This document shows positions 28,268-37,468 of a stretch of 64,000 nt of DNA, in pieces. The DNA is from Acetobacter indonesiensis (lineage in GTDB: Bacteria; Pseudomonadota; Alphaproteobacteria; Acetobacterales; Acetobacteraceae), in the NCBI RefSeq assembly GCF_000963945.1, contig NZ_BAMW01000021.1, forward strand, positions 1 to 64,000, written 5' to 3'. Positions within the stretch are counted from its first letter, which is position 1. Each line of letters begins with the position of its first letter. The notes under the pieces are model-generated. The model was given only the letters and a program-made list of their open reading frames with translations. It did no database searches and was not told the DNA's origin. The position numbers and the translations under genes were made by a program.

Positions 28268-29872
28268 ATGCCCCCCTTTTTTTCTTCTCTGACTTTAGCC
28301 TGTTTTTCAGCCCGTGCAGGCCGCTCTCTAAAAAAGCTTTCCTTGATTGCAACCGTCAGTCTGCTGCTGGCACCGAATGCACCAACGCATGCAGCAAAGG
28401 TCGAACATCAACCTGATCTGTCGGCCATTCAGACTGTCGTTGTCATTTTTGCTGAAAACCGATCTTTTGATAATCTGTATCGTGGCTTTCCGGGAGCTGA
28501 AACGTCAGCTAACCTTCCTCCAGACAAGTTTCAGCAAAAAGATCGGGATGGGTCTGTTTTAAAAGAACTTCCCCCTGTCTGGGGTGGCCTGACAGCACGC
28601 GGTATTCCTAACCCTATCACCCAGTCAATGACAGAGCATCTACCCAACAAGCCCTTTGCTGTGGATGACCCTGCGAGCTTCAATGTCCCCTTGAACACCT
28701 TAACCCATGATTTATGGCATCGGTTTTACCAAAACCAGATGCAGATCAATCACGGCAAAAACGACATGTTCGTCGCTTGGGCAGACACAGGTGCCATGCC
28801 GATGGGGTATTGGAATGGTAGCCACATGAAAATGTGGAAAATTGCCGAAAAATATACCATGGCAGACCATTTTTTCATGGGGGCTTTCGGCAGTTCGTTC
28901 CTGAACCATCAGTGGCTCGCCTGCGCCTGCGCCCCCTTTTACCCAAATGCAGACACCAGCCCGTCCCATCCATCCATCGTTACAGCCAACACTGCGGGGG
29001 ACGCTCTGATTGTGGCTGCCAATTCACCTCATTCGGCTCTCGACGGTGTACCGAAATTTGTCCGTGATGGTAATCTGACCCCTGACTTCCATGCTGTTAA
29101 CACCATGCAGCCAGCCTATCAGCCTAGCGGAAACAAACCTGCTGACGGGCAAGACCCTCGTTTTGCAGACCCCAGCCGCCCCACAACCCTTCCTCCACAG
29201 ACAATCCCCACAGTGGGAGACCGACTAAGCGAAAAAAATATCAGTTGGGCATGGTTTTCAGGAGCATGGCAGCATGTGCTTGATCACGGAAATGCGTATC
29301 CAATGCCGGATTTTCAGTATCATCATCAGCCCTATAATTTTTACGCAAACTATGCCCCGGGTACCACTGCGCGTGAACAGCATCTCCAGGATGGAGGGCT
29401 AAATGGCTCACGCTTCATTAAGCTGATTGATGAAGGCAAACTGCCACAGGTGTCGTTTTATAAGCCGCAAGGTAATCTTAACGAGCATTCGGGTTACGCT
29501 GATATTGAATCAGGCGATAGCCATATTGCGGACCTAATCAGCCATTTAGAAAAAAGCCCTCAATGGCAGCATATGCTCGTCATTGTTACATATGATGAAA
29601 ATGGCGGCCTCTGGGATCATGTTGCCCCCCCCAAAGGCGACCGCTGGGGCCCTGGTTCGCGTATTCCGGCCATCATCGTATCCCCATTTGCGCGTCGTCA
29701 TTATGTTGACAAAACGGTGCAGGATACGACCTCGATTATTAAGTTCTTAACAGAACGCTATGCCCTTCGACCACTAGACGGGCTTGTTCAGCGAGACCAA
29801 GGAATTGAAGCCAGCACTGGTAAACCTTTGGGGGATTTAACGGGGGCGCTCATTCTGCCCAAGGCTAGATAA
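28268..29872 (+). CDS. secreted phosphoesterase, acid phosphatase / phospholipase C family
   Basis: 534-aa periplasmic or secreted enzyme of the phosphoesterase (PF04185) family. A Sec signal ends near APTHAA. The N-terminal metal site VVVIFAENRSFDNL carries the family Glu-Asn catalytic pair; HEHSGYADIESGD-type and TYDENGGLWDHVAPP segments follow as in AcpA-like acid phosphatases. The activity could be on nucleotides or phospholipids. If nucleotides, it would supply nucleosides to the salvage block downstream. That link is inference. Confidence 0.88.
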   Translation: MPPFFSSLTLACFSARAGRSLKKLSLIATVSLLLAPNAPTHAAKVEHQPDLSAIQTVVVIFAENRSFDNLYRGFPGAETSANLPPDKFQQKDRDGSVLKELPPVWGGLTARGIPNPITQSMTEHLPNKPFAVDDPASFNVPLNTLTHDLWHRFYQNQMQINHGKNDMFVAWADTGAMPMGYWNGSHMKMWKIAEKYTMADHFFMGAFGSSFLNHQWLACACAPFYPNADTSPSHPSIVTANTAGDALIVAANSPHSALDGVPKFVRDGNLTPDFHAVNTMQPAYQPSGNKPADGQDPRFADPSRPTTLPPQTIPTVGDRLSEKNISWAWFSGAWQHVLDHGNAYPMPDFQYHHQPYNFYANYAPGTTAREQHLQDGGLNGSRFIKLIDEGKLPQVSFYKPQGNLNEHSGYADIESGDSHIADLISHLEKSPQWQHMLVIVTYDENGGLWDHVAPPKGDRWGPGSRIPAIIVSPFARRHYVDKTVQDTTSIIKFLTERYALRPLDGLVQRDQGIEASTGKPLGDLTGALILPKAR

Positions 29873-29883
29873 ACGACTTTACC

Positions 29884-29908
29884 GGCAGGCTTTATTTCGA
29901 AGCCTGCC
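29884..29908. terminator. bidirectional terminator
   Basis: Perfect 9-bp stem GGCAGGCTT (29884-29892) / AAGCCTGCC (29900-29908) with a 7-nt loop. It sits between the phosphoesterase and the convergent peroxidase gene, whose stop codon lies inside it. Only a weak T-run follows. Confidence 0.65.
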
Positions 29909-31139
29909 CTTTCGATTCATTTCTACTGACAGAATAACCGTCGGTCAGTGTCTTTAGAAATATAACAATAGCATCAATTTCTTTATCAGATAGAACAGGT
30001 TTATTATCCACCTGTGGTCCAAATGGTGGGTCCATATTTATATTCTGATCATATTTTTTAGGAAGGTCATCATATTTCATGACCTTCCCATTTATTGTTG
30101 GGTAGATTTTTTCGGGCTGCGTATCGCGTAATACGTAAAATGCCACGGCCTCTCGCAGTGTGTGATAGACACCGTTGTGGAAAAACGTCTTCCGTGTCGC
30201 GCTATTCCTTAAAGACGGGGTACGGAATAAGCCACAATACTCAGCATGCGTGGCTAAGTCTGTTCGGTCTGGTCCACACAAACCTAGATCAAAATTATCT
30301 GGTTTTTTGTTGAAAGGTAAGTCCCGGTTCCGTGGCACGCCTGCAGCAATCATCCCATAATCTGTAAATTGCGGGGGTGTACCATCATTATCGGGTTGGC
30401 TCTTGTGGCAAGAGGCACAATTTCCCTTCTCTGGGTCTTCAAACAGCTTTAGCCCCAGTTGCTCCTCTGCCGTAAGAGCAACCTTCCCTGCCAAGTAAGC
30501 ATCATACTTACTTGTGTAAGGGTAAAAGGTGCGCCAATCCTGCTGATAAGCTTCCAGCGCTTTCTGTATCACCAGAAACAAATTATCTGTCCGCATATAA
30601 CCAGCAAGCTGTTTCAAATCCCCAGCATAACCGGCATCTACAGCCAGCTTGACCACATCAGATGCTGATCTATTGCCCATTTCAAAAGGAGCAAGTAGCG
30701 GTATGGCAGCCTGTTCCGCTAACGTATTGGCACGACCATCCCACGTCAGACCACCGGCAGGTCCGTTATCAATACTCTCATCCGCCTCATCCTCAGCATC
30801 GAAAAAATGTTCCGTAAACTGCGGAACATTTTGGAGGTACTTTAGAGAAGGAACAGATCGATGCCCCTGCTGCTGCATATCCGCCCCGCCATATTGCACG
30901 GACAGATCATTGGCCGGCGCAAACGCGGCAGAGGCTGTGTGACAGCTTGCACAAGATAATTTTCCTGACACAGATAACCGCGGGTCATGAAACAGCTTCT
31001 CGCCCAAGCGAGTGAGCAAAGCTGTATTTTTATAAACCTCAGCGCGGCTAAGGCCCTGCTGTGCATAGGCAACCGGTGTGCTGACCACTGCACAGCCGAT
31101 TGCGAAAACAGCAACAAAAAAAGAGGAATTAACAGTCAT
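29892..31139 (-). CDS. dihaem cytochrome-c peroxidase (MauG/CcpA family)
   Basis: About 415-aa periplasmic peroxidase that would reduce hydrogen peroxide with electrons from a cytochrome. Two haem c motifs are present, CASCHT near residue 65 and CASCHK near residue 235, and the family segments LGEKLFHDPRLS and FRTPSLRNSATRKTFFHNG. The N-terminal hydrophobic signal ends near VAYAQQ. ATG 31139 is chosen so that the signal peptide is the N-terminus; no clear RBS. Confidence 0.9.
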   Translation of the reverse strand: MTVNSSFFVAVFAIGCAVVSTPVAYAQQGLSRAEVYKNTALLTRLGEKLFHDPRLSVSGKLSCASCHTASAAFAPANDLSVQYGGADMQQQGHRSVPSLKYLQNVPQFTEHFFDAEDEADESIDNGPAGGLTWDGRANTLAEQAAIPLLAPFEMGNRSASDVVKLAVDAGYAGDLKQLAGYMRTDNLFLVIQKALEAYQQDWRTFYPYTSKYDAYLAGKVALTAEEQLGLKLFEDPEKGNCASCHKSQPDNDGTPPQFTDYGMIAAGVPRNRDLPFNKKPDNFDLGLCGPDRTDLATHAEYCGLFRTPSLRNSATRKTFFHNGVYHTLREAVAFYVLRDTQPEKIYPTINGKVMKYDDLPKKYDQNINMDPPFGPQVDNKPVLSDKEIDAIVIFLKTLTDGYSVSRNESKGQASK

Positions 31140-31203
31140 TGTGCAGACAATAATAGCAAGTCTGCACAAAAAAATCTTCCGGTTTGAACAAAAAGACCGT
31201 TTA

Positions 31204-32319
31204 TCAGGGCTTGGAGATTAAGTCCTTTATCAACGCCTTCATACGCGGCACATCAATTGTCAGGACAACCTTTTCCTTCTGTTCTCCCACGTCGGGCTGA
31301 TACCCCTCCGACCAGGACAGAATATCCCCATATTGTGCGCCGAACATAGTATTCACATCCACATACAAGTCCGCACTGGTGCGGATAAGTGACGGGTCAA
31401 GCCACACAGCCGCAGCAATTTCGTCCCATAGTGGGAAGTTATTTGCTGAACGCTTTACAATACGCGCAATGGGCGTATCGGCTGCTGCAATATCTTTGAC
31501 AAATTCAGCCGACATTTCTGTTTCAGTCGATGGATCGACCGGCACCATGACAATACGTTTCCACGGGGCGCGCATAGTGATTGATGCGGCCTCAGGGTCA
31601 AAGCGGATGTTAAATTCACGTCGTGGAGAATTACCAAATTCCCGCGCGAATTGGGCAGATGCCGGACTGGTCAATTTCTGACGCGGGTTGAGGCTCCCCC
31701 CCATGTAAACCAGCTCCTTGGCCAGACTGGCAAATTCAGGGTCAAGCTTTTGTGCCAAGGCCAGATTGGTCATGGGGCCACATTCAATGATACTAACCTG
31801 CCCCGGATACTGATGTACCATCCGGATCATGAACATGGCTGCATTTTCAGCCGACGGCTTCAGCGTGGGGTTCCCCCATGGCAGATCAGGAACCACGTCT
31901 GCCGCATGGTATGGCGGCAGAGGCTGGGTTGTTTTTTCAACCCAACTCCGCATCCATGCGCCTTTCCATACCAGTTTGCCGTATAGGGCCTCCCACTTGT
32001 CGGTCAGCTTTTCCGAGTTCACCAGTGGATAAGTTGCCCCCTGTACAACAGGCACATCTTTACGATTAGCAATTTCCAGCCCACGTAGCGCGTAAGCCGT
32101 AGCCTCTTTCTGCCAGAAATCACCGCTAACTGTTGCTATGCCCAAAACTTTGACATGCGGCGCTTTCAAAACCATCCATTGCGCAAGCGCGAACCCGTCA
32201 TCATCGAAAATGACCATTCGGTCTGTTTCAGCATGCACAATCGATGGAACTATGGCCCCGATCAAGCCACCAGCAAGCAGACAGGCGCGGGTAAAATGTT
32301 TAAAAGACGCCAGTTTCAT
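31204..32319 (-). CDS. secreted nucleoside hydrolase with altered Asp motif
   Basis: 371-aa member of the inosine-uridine nucleoside hydrolase fold with a Sec signal ending near VHAET, so it acts outside the cytoplasm. The calcium motif DTDxGxDD of the family reads FDDDGFAL here, losing the last two Asp, whereas the later Asp in PLWDEIAAA is kept and so is IIECGPMTNLALAQ. It may therefore be a divergent active branch or a changed activity. The ATG overlaps the cdd stop by 4 nt, in a ndt-like, cdd, hydrolase operon. Confidence 0.85.
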   Translation of the reverse strand: MKLASFKHFTRACLLAGGLIGAIVPSIVHAETDRMVIFDDDGFALAQWMVLKAPHVKVLGIATVSGDFWQKEATAYALRGLEIANRKDVPVVQGATYPLVNSEKLTDKWEALYGKLVWKGAWMRSWVEKTTQPLPPYHAADVVPDLPWGNPTLKPSAENAAMFMIRMVHQYPGQVSIIECGPMTNLALAQKLDPEFASLAKELVYMGGSLNPRQKLTSPASAQFAREFGNSPRREFNIRFDPEAASITMRAPWKRIVMVPVDPSTETEMSAEFVKDIAAADTPIARIVKRSANNFPLWDEIAAAVWLDPSLIRTSADLYVDVNTMFGAQYGDILSWSEGYQPDVGEQKEKVVLTIDVPRMKALIKDLISKP

Positions 32320-32753
32320 TCTGCCTGTTCTTTCTGATTGCTTGTTTCTAAATTTTCCGGGCCAAACGAAAATGGCAAAATGGAATGCAGGCTGTCTTTA
32401 AAAAGCTGCTCGCCGTTTTCATCGACCACTAAAACGCAGGTGCGTTCAGTTGCAAATTCGCGGATTTTCTGACGACACCCTCCGCAGGGCAAACACGGTA
32501 TTAGCCCCTTCCCCGCTATCGTGATGGTTTCAATAACACGTGAGCCTCCGGCCGACACCATGGCCGAAATCGCGCCAGCTTCCGCACACACGCCTTCAGG
32601 ATAAGCAGCGTTTTCTACATTACACCCTGAAAAAACCTGCCCATCATCCGTTATCAGCGCTGCGCCGACCTGAAAATGGGAATAAGGTGCGTAAGCATTG
32701 TTCCGTGCTGCCAACGCATGCTGCGTCAGTTTGCCAATCACAGCCTCATCCAT
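32316..32753 (-). CDS. cdd: cytidine deaminase
   Basis: 145-aa zinc enzyme that converts cytidine and deoxycytidine to uridine and deoxyuridine. The zinc motifs are CAEAGA (Cys-Ala-Glu) and PCGGCRQ, with the substrate segment NVENAAYPEGVCAE before. ATG 32753 (MDEAVIG) is preferred to the longer frame at 32783, which would run further into the upstream gene. It overlaps that gene by 8 nt and the downstream hydrolase by 4 nt, a tight operon. Confidence 0.93.
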   Translation of the reverse strand: MDEAVIGKLTQHALAARNNAYAPYSHFQVGAALITDDGQVFSGCNVENAAYPEGVCAEAGAISAMVSAGGSRVIETITIAGKGLIPCLPCGGCRQKIREFATERTCVLVVDENGEQLFKDSLHSILPFSFGPENLETSNQKEQAE

Positions 32754-33378
32754 GAGACATATCACCCTTGGCAGATGCGCCATAAATCAAGCCAGCCAAA
32801 TCCTTTGCCGCAGATGTAAAGGCTGTCAGAATATCAGACGCAACAGCAATATCGCCCCCTGCCTGCCGAATAAAACCTTCCACCATCGCGTTCTGAAGCA
32901 GTCCTTCTGAATGGACAATCATGGAATCAGCATCCAGCCAGCGCACTCTCCCTCCGTTCTCCGGTTTTTCTTCCGTCAGCGGACTCTGCCATGCCTGTTC
33001 AAAATAGCGTTGGACTTTGTCATGGTATGATCGGCCATCAACAGTGTAACCGGCCATAGGCTTGTTCTGGGCTGCCATGTAGCCAATTTCTACGGCGGTA
33101 CCGGGGTCCATGTCCGCTGCCCGGCGGAATGGGTCAATGCAGAACAAGGCGGCGTCACACTCATCCATCAAACCGCGATCAAGCCTGGCAATCAGCAGGC
33201 TGGTTTCCTGACCAGGCGGCAATGCTTCAACCTCGTCCTGCCCGTCAAATGGCGATACACCATGCAGACGCACCGCCGTACAGGCCTCTTTGAACGCCTT
33301 GAAAAGCTGCTGGGCATCTTTTCTAAAAACAAGGTCTCCACCAAGGTAAACCTTGGGGTAAGCCGCACTCTTGGTCAT
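32746..33378 (-). CDS. nucleoside 2-deoxyribosyltransferase family protein
   Basis: 210 aa of the Nuc_deoxyrib_tr fold, which swaps bases on deoxyribose or hydrolyses deoxynucleosides or deoxynucleotides. Visible motifs are VYLGGDLVFRKDA at the start, CDAALFCIDPFRRAADMDPGTAVEIGYMAAQNKP with the Asp and catalytic Glu. First gene of the operon with cdd and the secreted hydrolase. Precise substrate not readable. Confidence 0.87.
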   Translation of the reverse strand: MTKSAAYPKVYLGGDLVFRKDAQQLFKAFKEACTAVRLHGVSPFDGQDEVEALPPGQETSLLIARLDRGLMDECDAALFCIDPFRRAADMDPGTAVEIGYMAAQNKPMAGYTVDGRSYHDKVQRYFEQAWQSPLTEEKPENGGRVRWLDADSMIVHSEGLLQNAMVEGFIRQAGGDIAVASDILTAFTSAAKDLAGLIYGASAKGDMSHG

Positions 33379-33575
33379 CAGATCTTCCGTGCTGCATGAA
33401 GGCCTCTTCCTTAAATCAGAGACCTATGCTGTGAATAAAAATTGTCTGAAACAATACGGTTTCGTTATAGAAAACCATAGACACCACACAAGATGTAAGC
33501 AAGAACGATAATCCTGTGCGCCCTATAGCAGGACGCATTTTTGTTTACTGAACCACCATCAGGATTATACGGCAC

Positions 33576-34367
33576 ATGCGGGCAGCCTCTCTTTTTCTAT
33601 CCAGTCTTTTTGCCGCCTGTGCTTTCCTTTCCGCCTGCACGCAACAACCGCCCCAGCCTGCACGGCCCTCCCTTTCCTCTCCGTCTCTGATCGTGCCGCA
33701 GCATGCAGATTTTGGTCACTATACACTGGCCCTGACATGGCAGCCCGGTTTCTGTTCTGGGCCTGAAGGAACGACGTGTCGGGCAGATCAACCTGCGACC
33801 CCGCTCATCGGCTTGCATGGCCTGTGGGCCTCCCGCCCCTCCGATCTTATTAAAGCCCAACTTCCCGTCACCACATGGTGGCGCAAGGGCTGCGGTATTT
33901 ATGAAGCCGAGGATGCAGCCCCCACTCTCACTCTGTCTCCGGCACTATCACACCGATTGTCAGAAGTTGTAGCCCACACCCACTCTGACCTTATAAGCCA
34001 TGAATACGCCAAGCATGTTCATTGCTTCGCCATAGATGGTGAACAGTTCTTCACTACAGCCACTAACCTGCGTGATCGTTTTGCAGATCTTCCTTCAGCC
34101 AGCTATCTGACATCTTTGGAAGGACATGAAGTAGAAAAGCAGGATCTTGTCACGCACATTACAGCAGATACTGGGGCCCTGCCGGAACGGGGCGTTCAGT
34201 TTCAGTGCAACAAAAATGCGTCTGGTCAAACAGTCCTTGCCCAGATCTGGTTCACTCTGAAGCCCAATGCCCTGTCCGCTTTTCCCAAAGCGGATGCTTT
34301 TCTGTCCAGCCCACAGATGCAGGATAACTGTCCGGCACGCTTCCTCGTGCCGCGATGGACGCATTAA
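33576..34367 (+). CDS. RNase T2 family lipoprotein
   Basis: 263-aa endoribonuclease that would cut extracellular RNA via a cyclic phosphate. The N-terminus is a lipoprotein signal with lipobox LSAC and Cys21. The two catalytic segments are HGLWAS (His81) and HEYAKH (His142 and His147), the CAS-1 and CAS-2 boxes. It is the first step of a probable RNA-scavenging block with the transporter and hydrolase next to it. Membrane anchoring implies a cell-surface or periplasmic site. Confidence 0.9.
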   Translation: MRAASLFLSSLFAACAFLSACTQQPPQPARPSLSSPSLIVPQHADFGHYTLALTWQPGFCSGPEGTTCRADQPATPLIGLHGLWASRPSDLIKAQLPVTTWWRKGCGIYEAEDAAPTLTLSPALSHRLSEVVAHTHSDLISHEYAKHVHCFAIDGEQFFTTATNLRDRFADLPSASYLTSLEGHEVEKQDLVTHITADTGALPERGVQFQCNKNASGQTVLAQIWFTLKPNALSAFPKADAFLSSPQMQDNCPARFLVPRWTH

Positions 34368-34476
34368 AAGGCTTGTGGATGCAGTCGGCTTTCTGGTGCA
34401 TGGATTGTTGTGTTGTTTTCTCATTATCTTAAGCCAAAATCAGCGGCGTTATCTCCCGTGATAGAAGGACCGTTTC

Positions 34477-35712
34477 ATGCATAGTCGCGGGTGCCTGGGT
34501 ATTCTCGTTCTGATTGGCATTGCGGTCTTTTTTTCCACTGACCGGAAAAACATCAGCCTCCGTACCGTTCTGGCCTGCCTGGGAGCACAAATTGCCATTG
34601 GTTTGCTTGTGCTTCGCGTGCCCGCAGGCCAGCAGCTTCTGTGGGAAGTATCGCAGTTTGTAACCCGCATTTTATCTTGCGGTGATGAAGGGGCACGTTT
34701 TCTGTTTGGCGCATTAGCCAGCGATAAAATGGACAGCGTTTTCCCGCACGACGGGTTTGTCTTCGCCTTTCGCGTCCTCCCGTCCCTCGTCTATGTCAGC
34801 GCACTGATTGCCATCCTGTTTCATATTGGGGCCATGCAATTTTTTGCCCGTGTGACCGGCAAACTGCTGCAAAAATTGCTCGGCACCTCACCTGTTGAGT
34901 CATTCGGTGCCGTCATCACCATTTTCATTGGCCAAAGCGAACTCCCCGTCGCGCTTGGTCCGTATTTGCGCACCATGGCTTCTACAGAACTCTTCAGCGT
35001 GCTGTGCAGTGGTGCGGCCTCGGTCTCTGGGGCGACGTTGGTTGGCTATGTCGGGCTGGGTGTTCCCGCACATTATCTGGTCGCTGCTTCCTTCATGGCT
35101 ATCCCTGGCGGGATGATGTTTGCCAAAATCCTGCAACCCCGTGCGCCCGGCAGCCCGGTTGATACACTGGCTGCTGGTCAGCACTCTTATAATCAAGCCA
35201 TTTTTGAAACCATTACGGAAGGCGCTTTGAAAGGCACCCGCACCGCGGTTGCTGTTGCTGCCACACTGGTGGCATTTATTGGTCTGATCGCTTTGGTCAA
35301 CAGCGGACTACAAGCTCTTGGCCCACTTATTCATCTGCCAGCATTATCTCTGGAATATCTGTTCGGCATGGTGTTCTCCCCCATTGCGTGGCTATTGGGG
35401 GTGCCTGCGGGGGAGTGTAGCATTGTCGGGTCTGTTCTGGGGCTGAAGCTGGTCATCAACGAATTTGTTGCCTATCTGCACCTCAGCCCATCTTTACAGA
35501 ACGGCGTTCTTTCTGCTCGAAGCGGGGCAATTGCCGCGTTCGCCTTATGCGGCTTCGCCAACTTAAGTTCCATTGGTATTCTTGTGGCCGCATTTGGCAG
35601 TCAGTGCCCAGAACGCCGTGAAGAACTGGCCCGCGTGGCAGCCAGAGCCGTGCTGGCAGGCATGTTGTCCAACTTCATGAGCGCAGCTATTGCTGGCGTC
35701 CTGATTGCATAG
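34477..35712 (+). CDS. concentrative nucleoside transporter (NupC/CNT family)
   Basis: 411-aa membrane protein that brings nucleosides in with protons or sodium. Family segments include FGAVITIFIGQSELPVALGPYL, the PGGMMFAKILQP region and GVLSARSGAIAAFALCGFANLSSIGILV. AAGGA lies 8 nt before the ATG. It is followed 31 nt later by the cytosolic nucleoside hydrolase, which would use what it imports. Confidence 0.93.
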   Translation: MHSRGCLGILVLIGIAVFFSTDRKNISLRTVLACLGAQIAIGLLVLRVPAGQQLLWEVSQFVTRILSCGDEGARFLFGALASDKMDSVFPHDGFVFAFRVLPSLVYVSALIAILFHIGAMQFFARVTGKLLQKLLGTSPVESFGAVITIFIGQSELPVALGPYLRTMASTELFSVLCSGAASVSGATLVGYVGLGVPAHYLVAASFMAIPGGMMFAKILQPRAPGSPVDTLAAGQHSYNQAIFETITEGALKGTRTAVAVAATLVAFIGLIALVNSGLQALGPLIHLPALSLEYLFGMVFSPIAWLLGVPAGECSIVGSVLGLKLVINEFVAYLHLSPSLQNGVLSARSGAIAAFALCGFANLSSIGILVAAFGSQCPERREELARVAARAVLAGMLSNFMSAAIAGVLIA

Positions 35713-35743
35713 CGTCGCCAAAAGAAGCGTAAAATAGAAGGGA

Positions 35744-36691
35744 ATGCCCATGGACCGGCAGAAAATTATTATAGACACCGACCCTGGGCAAGATGATGCG
35801 ATTGCCATCATGCTGGCACTCGCATCGCCACAAATTGAGCTTCTGGGGTTGATTGCGGCAACAGGAAATGTCCCAGTCACCCAGACGGCGGAGAATGCCT
35901 GCAAAATTCTTGAACTGGCACAAAGGCCAGACATCAAGGTTTACAAGGGCTGCCCTCGTCCCATGCGTCGGCCACCGATCAATGCACAGCATGTGCATGG
36001 GCAGACCGGTATGGATGGCCCGACACTCCCTACGCCAAAGCATCAGCCAGAAGCCCAACATGGTGTTTCATTTCTGCTTGAAACGCTTGCCAATCATCCA
36101 GAACATAGCATTACACTTGTGACCATTGGTCCTATGACCAATCTGGCAACGGCACTTATTCAAGCTCCAGATGTTGTTAAACGTCTGAAACAGGTTGTCG
36201 CCATGGGTGGGGCTTGGTCTGAAACGGGTAACATCAGCCCCGCGGCGGAATTCAACGCGTTTGCAGACCCGGACGCAGCCGCAATCGTGCTAAACAGCGG
36301 TCTGCCTGTTACACTCGTGCCGCTTGATGTGACACATAGCTTCCTCATAACAACTGACCGCCTACAGGCCTTGTCAGCGCTTTCCGGCACCTGCGCGCGT
36401 GCCGCCTATGAAATGCTGACGTTTTCCTCACGCTTTGATCTTGAGAAATACGGTTGGTCAGGTGCTCCCTTGCATGACCCCTGCACTATCGGCTGGCTGT
36501 TAGCTCCCCAACTCTTCACCGGGCGAAACGTGAATGTTGAAGTTGAGGTCGCCAGCCCCTTAACCTTGGGCGCAACTGTTGTGGATTGGTGGAATGTTAC
36601 CAACCGCCCTATCAACGCCCATTTCCTGCGCACCGTCGATGCAGACCAACTCTGGGCACTGATTCTGGATGGTCTGTCACGCCTGCCATAA
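35744..36691 (+). CDS. cytosolic nucleoside hydrolase (Rih/IunH family)
   Basis: 315-aa ribonucleoside hydrolase that releases the base and ribose. The calcium site DTDPGQDDAIA is complete, as are TIGPMTNLATAL, NAFADPDAAAIVL and the C-terminal LHDPCTIGWLL that holds the last Asp. No signal peptide. Co-directional with the nucleoside transporter at 31 nt, so probably one operon. Base preference cannot be read. Confidence 0.94.
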   Translation: MPMDRQKIIIDTDPGQDDAIAIMLALASPQIELLGLIAATGNVPVTQTAENACKILELAQRPDIKVYKGCPRPMRRPPINAQHVHGQTGMDGPTLPTPKHQPEAQHGVSFLLETLANHPEHSITLVTIGPMTNLATALIQAPDVVKRLKQVVAMGGAWSETGNISPAAEFNAFADPDAAAIVLNSGLPVTLVPLDVTHSFLITTDRLQALSALSGTCARAAYEMLTFSSRFDLEKYGWSGAPLHDPCTIGWLLAPQLFTGRNVNVEVEVASPLTLGATVVDWWNVTNRPINAHFLRTVDADQLWALILDGLSRLP

Positions 36692-36711
36692 CAGCGTTAG
36701 TTTTGAAACCC

Positions 36712-37350
36712 CTACTTTGAGGCAAGATGCCACGCGACTTCCGTTGCTGGGCACTTGCCTTTCAGACCGCCCGAAACCGCATGCTTATCAAGCATCTGAA
36801 CGGTATAAAATTCAGTATAATGGCGCAGCACTTCCTCTGTCCTTACAGAAAACGGAGGGCCATTCAGGCATGCCTGATCATAATCCAGCGTAACCAGCAA
36901 CATTGGCGCTTTGTTCGTAATATCGGCAATATGCCGAGCGTATTCGATACGCATGGTGTCAGGCAAAGCAATCAACGCCGCCCGGTCATATGTCGCATCG
37001 ACCTCGCCAAGTTCTGCTTGCGTTAACGCAAAGATGTTTCCTGCATAGATACAGATATTCTCCGCCACAAAACGCTGCACTTTACTGGCTTGCGTTATCT
37101 GGGGCACGAGACCCAACTCCTGAAACAGACTTTCAATCGCTATTATACTGAGCTCAATACCGATGACTGAAAACCCGTGCGCTAACAACCAGTGAATATC
37201 AAGGCTTTTGCCGCACAGGGGCACGAAGACCCTTGCGCCCTTCTCAAGGCACAGTTCCGGGAAAAAACGGACTAAAAAGGGATGAGGCTTATTTTCATGA
37301 AACCCAATCTGATTGAGTTCCCATTTGTTCTGCCAAAATGCCTCATCCAT
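36712..37350 (-). CDS. thiopurine S-methyltransferase family protein
   Basis: About 212-aa SAM-dependent methyltransferase that matches bacterial TPMT, linked in other species to tellurite or selenium methylation. Typical stretches are FWQNKWELNQIGFHE, RVFVPLCGKSLDIHWLLAHGFSVIGIELS and TYDRAALIALPDTMR. ATG 37350 is supported by AGGAT about 8 nt upstream and family N-termini; a frame to 37386 is longer than needed. It converges on the nucleoside hydrolase gene. Confidence 0.9.
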   Translation of the reverse strand: MDEAFWQNKWELNQIGFHENKPHPFLVRFFPELCLEKGARVFVPLCGKSLDIHWLLAHGFSVIGIELSIIAIESLFQELGLVPQITQASKVQRFVAENICIYAGNIFALTQAELGEVDATYDRAALIALPDTMRIEYARHIADITNKAPMLLVTLDYDQACLNGPPFSVRTEEVLRHYTEFYTVQMLDKHAVSGGLKGKCPATEVAWHLASK

Positions 37351-37468
37351 CGCGTGTATCCTGAAATGCAGCCTTAGTCCGGCCAAGAATAACGCTTTTG
37401 GAGCACAGTCACCATTCCTGCCATAAGAGCGAACCAGTCCCGGCTCCTTACCACGCTAGAAAAATGCT

